Below are positions 5,009 through 5,084 of a DNA stretch of 5,084 nucleotides, piece after piece. The notes under the pieces were generated by a model. That model made no database searches. It was not told the DNA's origin and saw nothing but the letters and a program-made list of their open reading frames with translations. Source of the DNA: Candidatus Aegiribacteria sp. (GTDB taxonomy: Bacteria > Fermentibacterota > Fermentibacteria > Fermentibacterales > JCC-6); assembly GCA_030600975.1 (NCBI GenBank), contig JAUVUL010000184.1:1-5084 (forward strand), given 5' to 3'. Numbering within the stretch: the stretch's first letter is position 1; each line of letters opens with the position of its first letter. The position numbers were made by a program, and so were the translations under genes.

Positions 5009-5084
5009 CTTTTAACGACACCACGCTCAGATCACTGATTTACATTTATGAGTAAGCAAACAATTTGAGTGATTGTTAATTACT
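5009..5084. other. Non-coding or gene-end region at the right edge
   Basis: No recognisable gene is visible. One minus-strand frame is open from the edge to a TGA at 5029-5027, 18 bases before the terminator stem, so it could be the last 18 codons of an upstream gene. The translation is unremarkable and too short to judge. A perfect 6-bp inverted repeat, AACAAT and ATTGTT with a 7-base loop, lies at 5059-5077 without obvious meaning. Confidence 0.35.

Noticed and set aside
5059..5077. AACAAT/ATTGTT inverted repeat with 7-base loop as an operator or hairpin
   Set aside because: Six AT-rich pairs are expected by chance and there is no adjacent gene or promoter in the window to give it meaning.
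1..5084. CRISPR array, tRNA or rRNA, or a novel defence system
   Set aside because: No regularly spaced repeats, tRNA-like folds, rRNA sequence or toxin/antiphage genes were seen. All of the coding space is explained by oxidative-stress genes.

Overview
The window holds one compact gene cluster, all on the minus strand, so it reads from right to left. It has eight genes with junctions from a 1-base overlap to 31 bases: a PerR-type peroxide sensor, rubrerythrin, a rubredoxin-less ferritin-like protein, desulfoferrodoxin (superoxide reductase), ferritin, a second ferritin-like protein, a flavodiiron protein (FprA), and a flavin reductase-rubredoxin fusion (Hrb, high molecular weight rubredoxin). 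This is the reductive oxygen and peroxide defence kit of an anaerobic bacterium. There is no catalase and no superoxide dismutase. Each gene start is preceded by a clear Shine-Dalgarno sequence, which argues against Bacteroidota. The gene set is typical of strict anaerobes (compare Moorella, clostridia and Desulfovibrio), but the sequence does not let me name a phylum.

Layout, in transcription order. Positions 5009-5084 hold no recognisable gene. A minus-strand Rho-independent terminator (4976-5008) closes whatever lies upstream. Just after it come a promoter (-35 at 4966-4971, -10 at 4944-4949) and a palindrome overlapping the -10 and likely transcription start, the best candidate for a PerR operator. 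perR follows with a TTG start, then rbr, ferritin-like 1, dfx, ftnA, ferritin-like 2, fprA and hrb. Six bases past the last stop codon lies a near-perfect 27-base inverted repeat with a 40-base spacer (2-95). It looks like a REP- or MITE-type palindromic element and may also form the 3' end of the mRNA.

Likely joint function (inference from families). PerR carries the full set of metal-ligand positions of peroxide-sensing PerR, including Asp rather than Glu at the discriminating position, and would derepress the cluster on peroxide exposure. Desulfoferrodoxin reduces superoxide to peroxide, rubrerythrin reduces peroxide to water, and FprA reduces O2 to water (or NO to N2O), with Hrb as probable electron donor. 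Ferritin stores the iron that would otherwise drive Fenton chemistry. The two extra ferritin-like proteins keep complete diiron-ligand sets but have no rubredoxin domain; their roles are unknown.

For four genes the longest open frame starts too far upstream. Shine-Dalgarno placement and family numbering give shorter starts: ferritin-like 1 at 3922, dfx at 3452, ftnA at 3072 and ferritin-like 2 at 2546.
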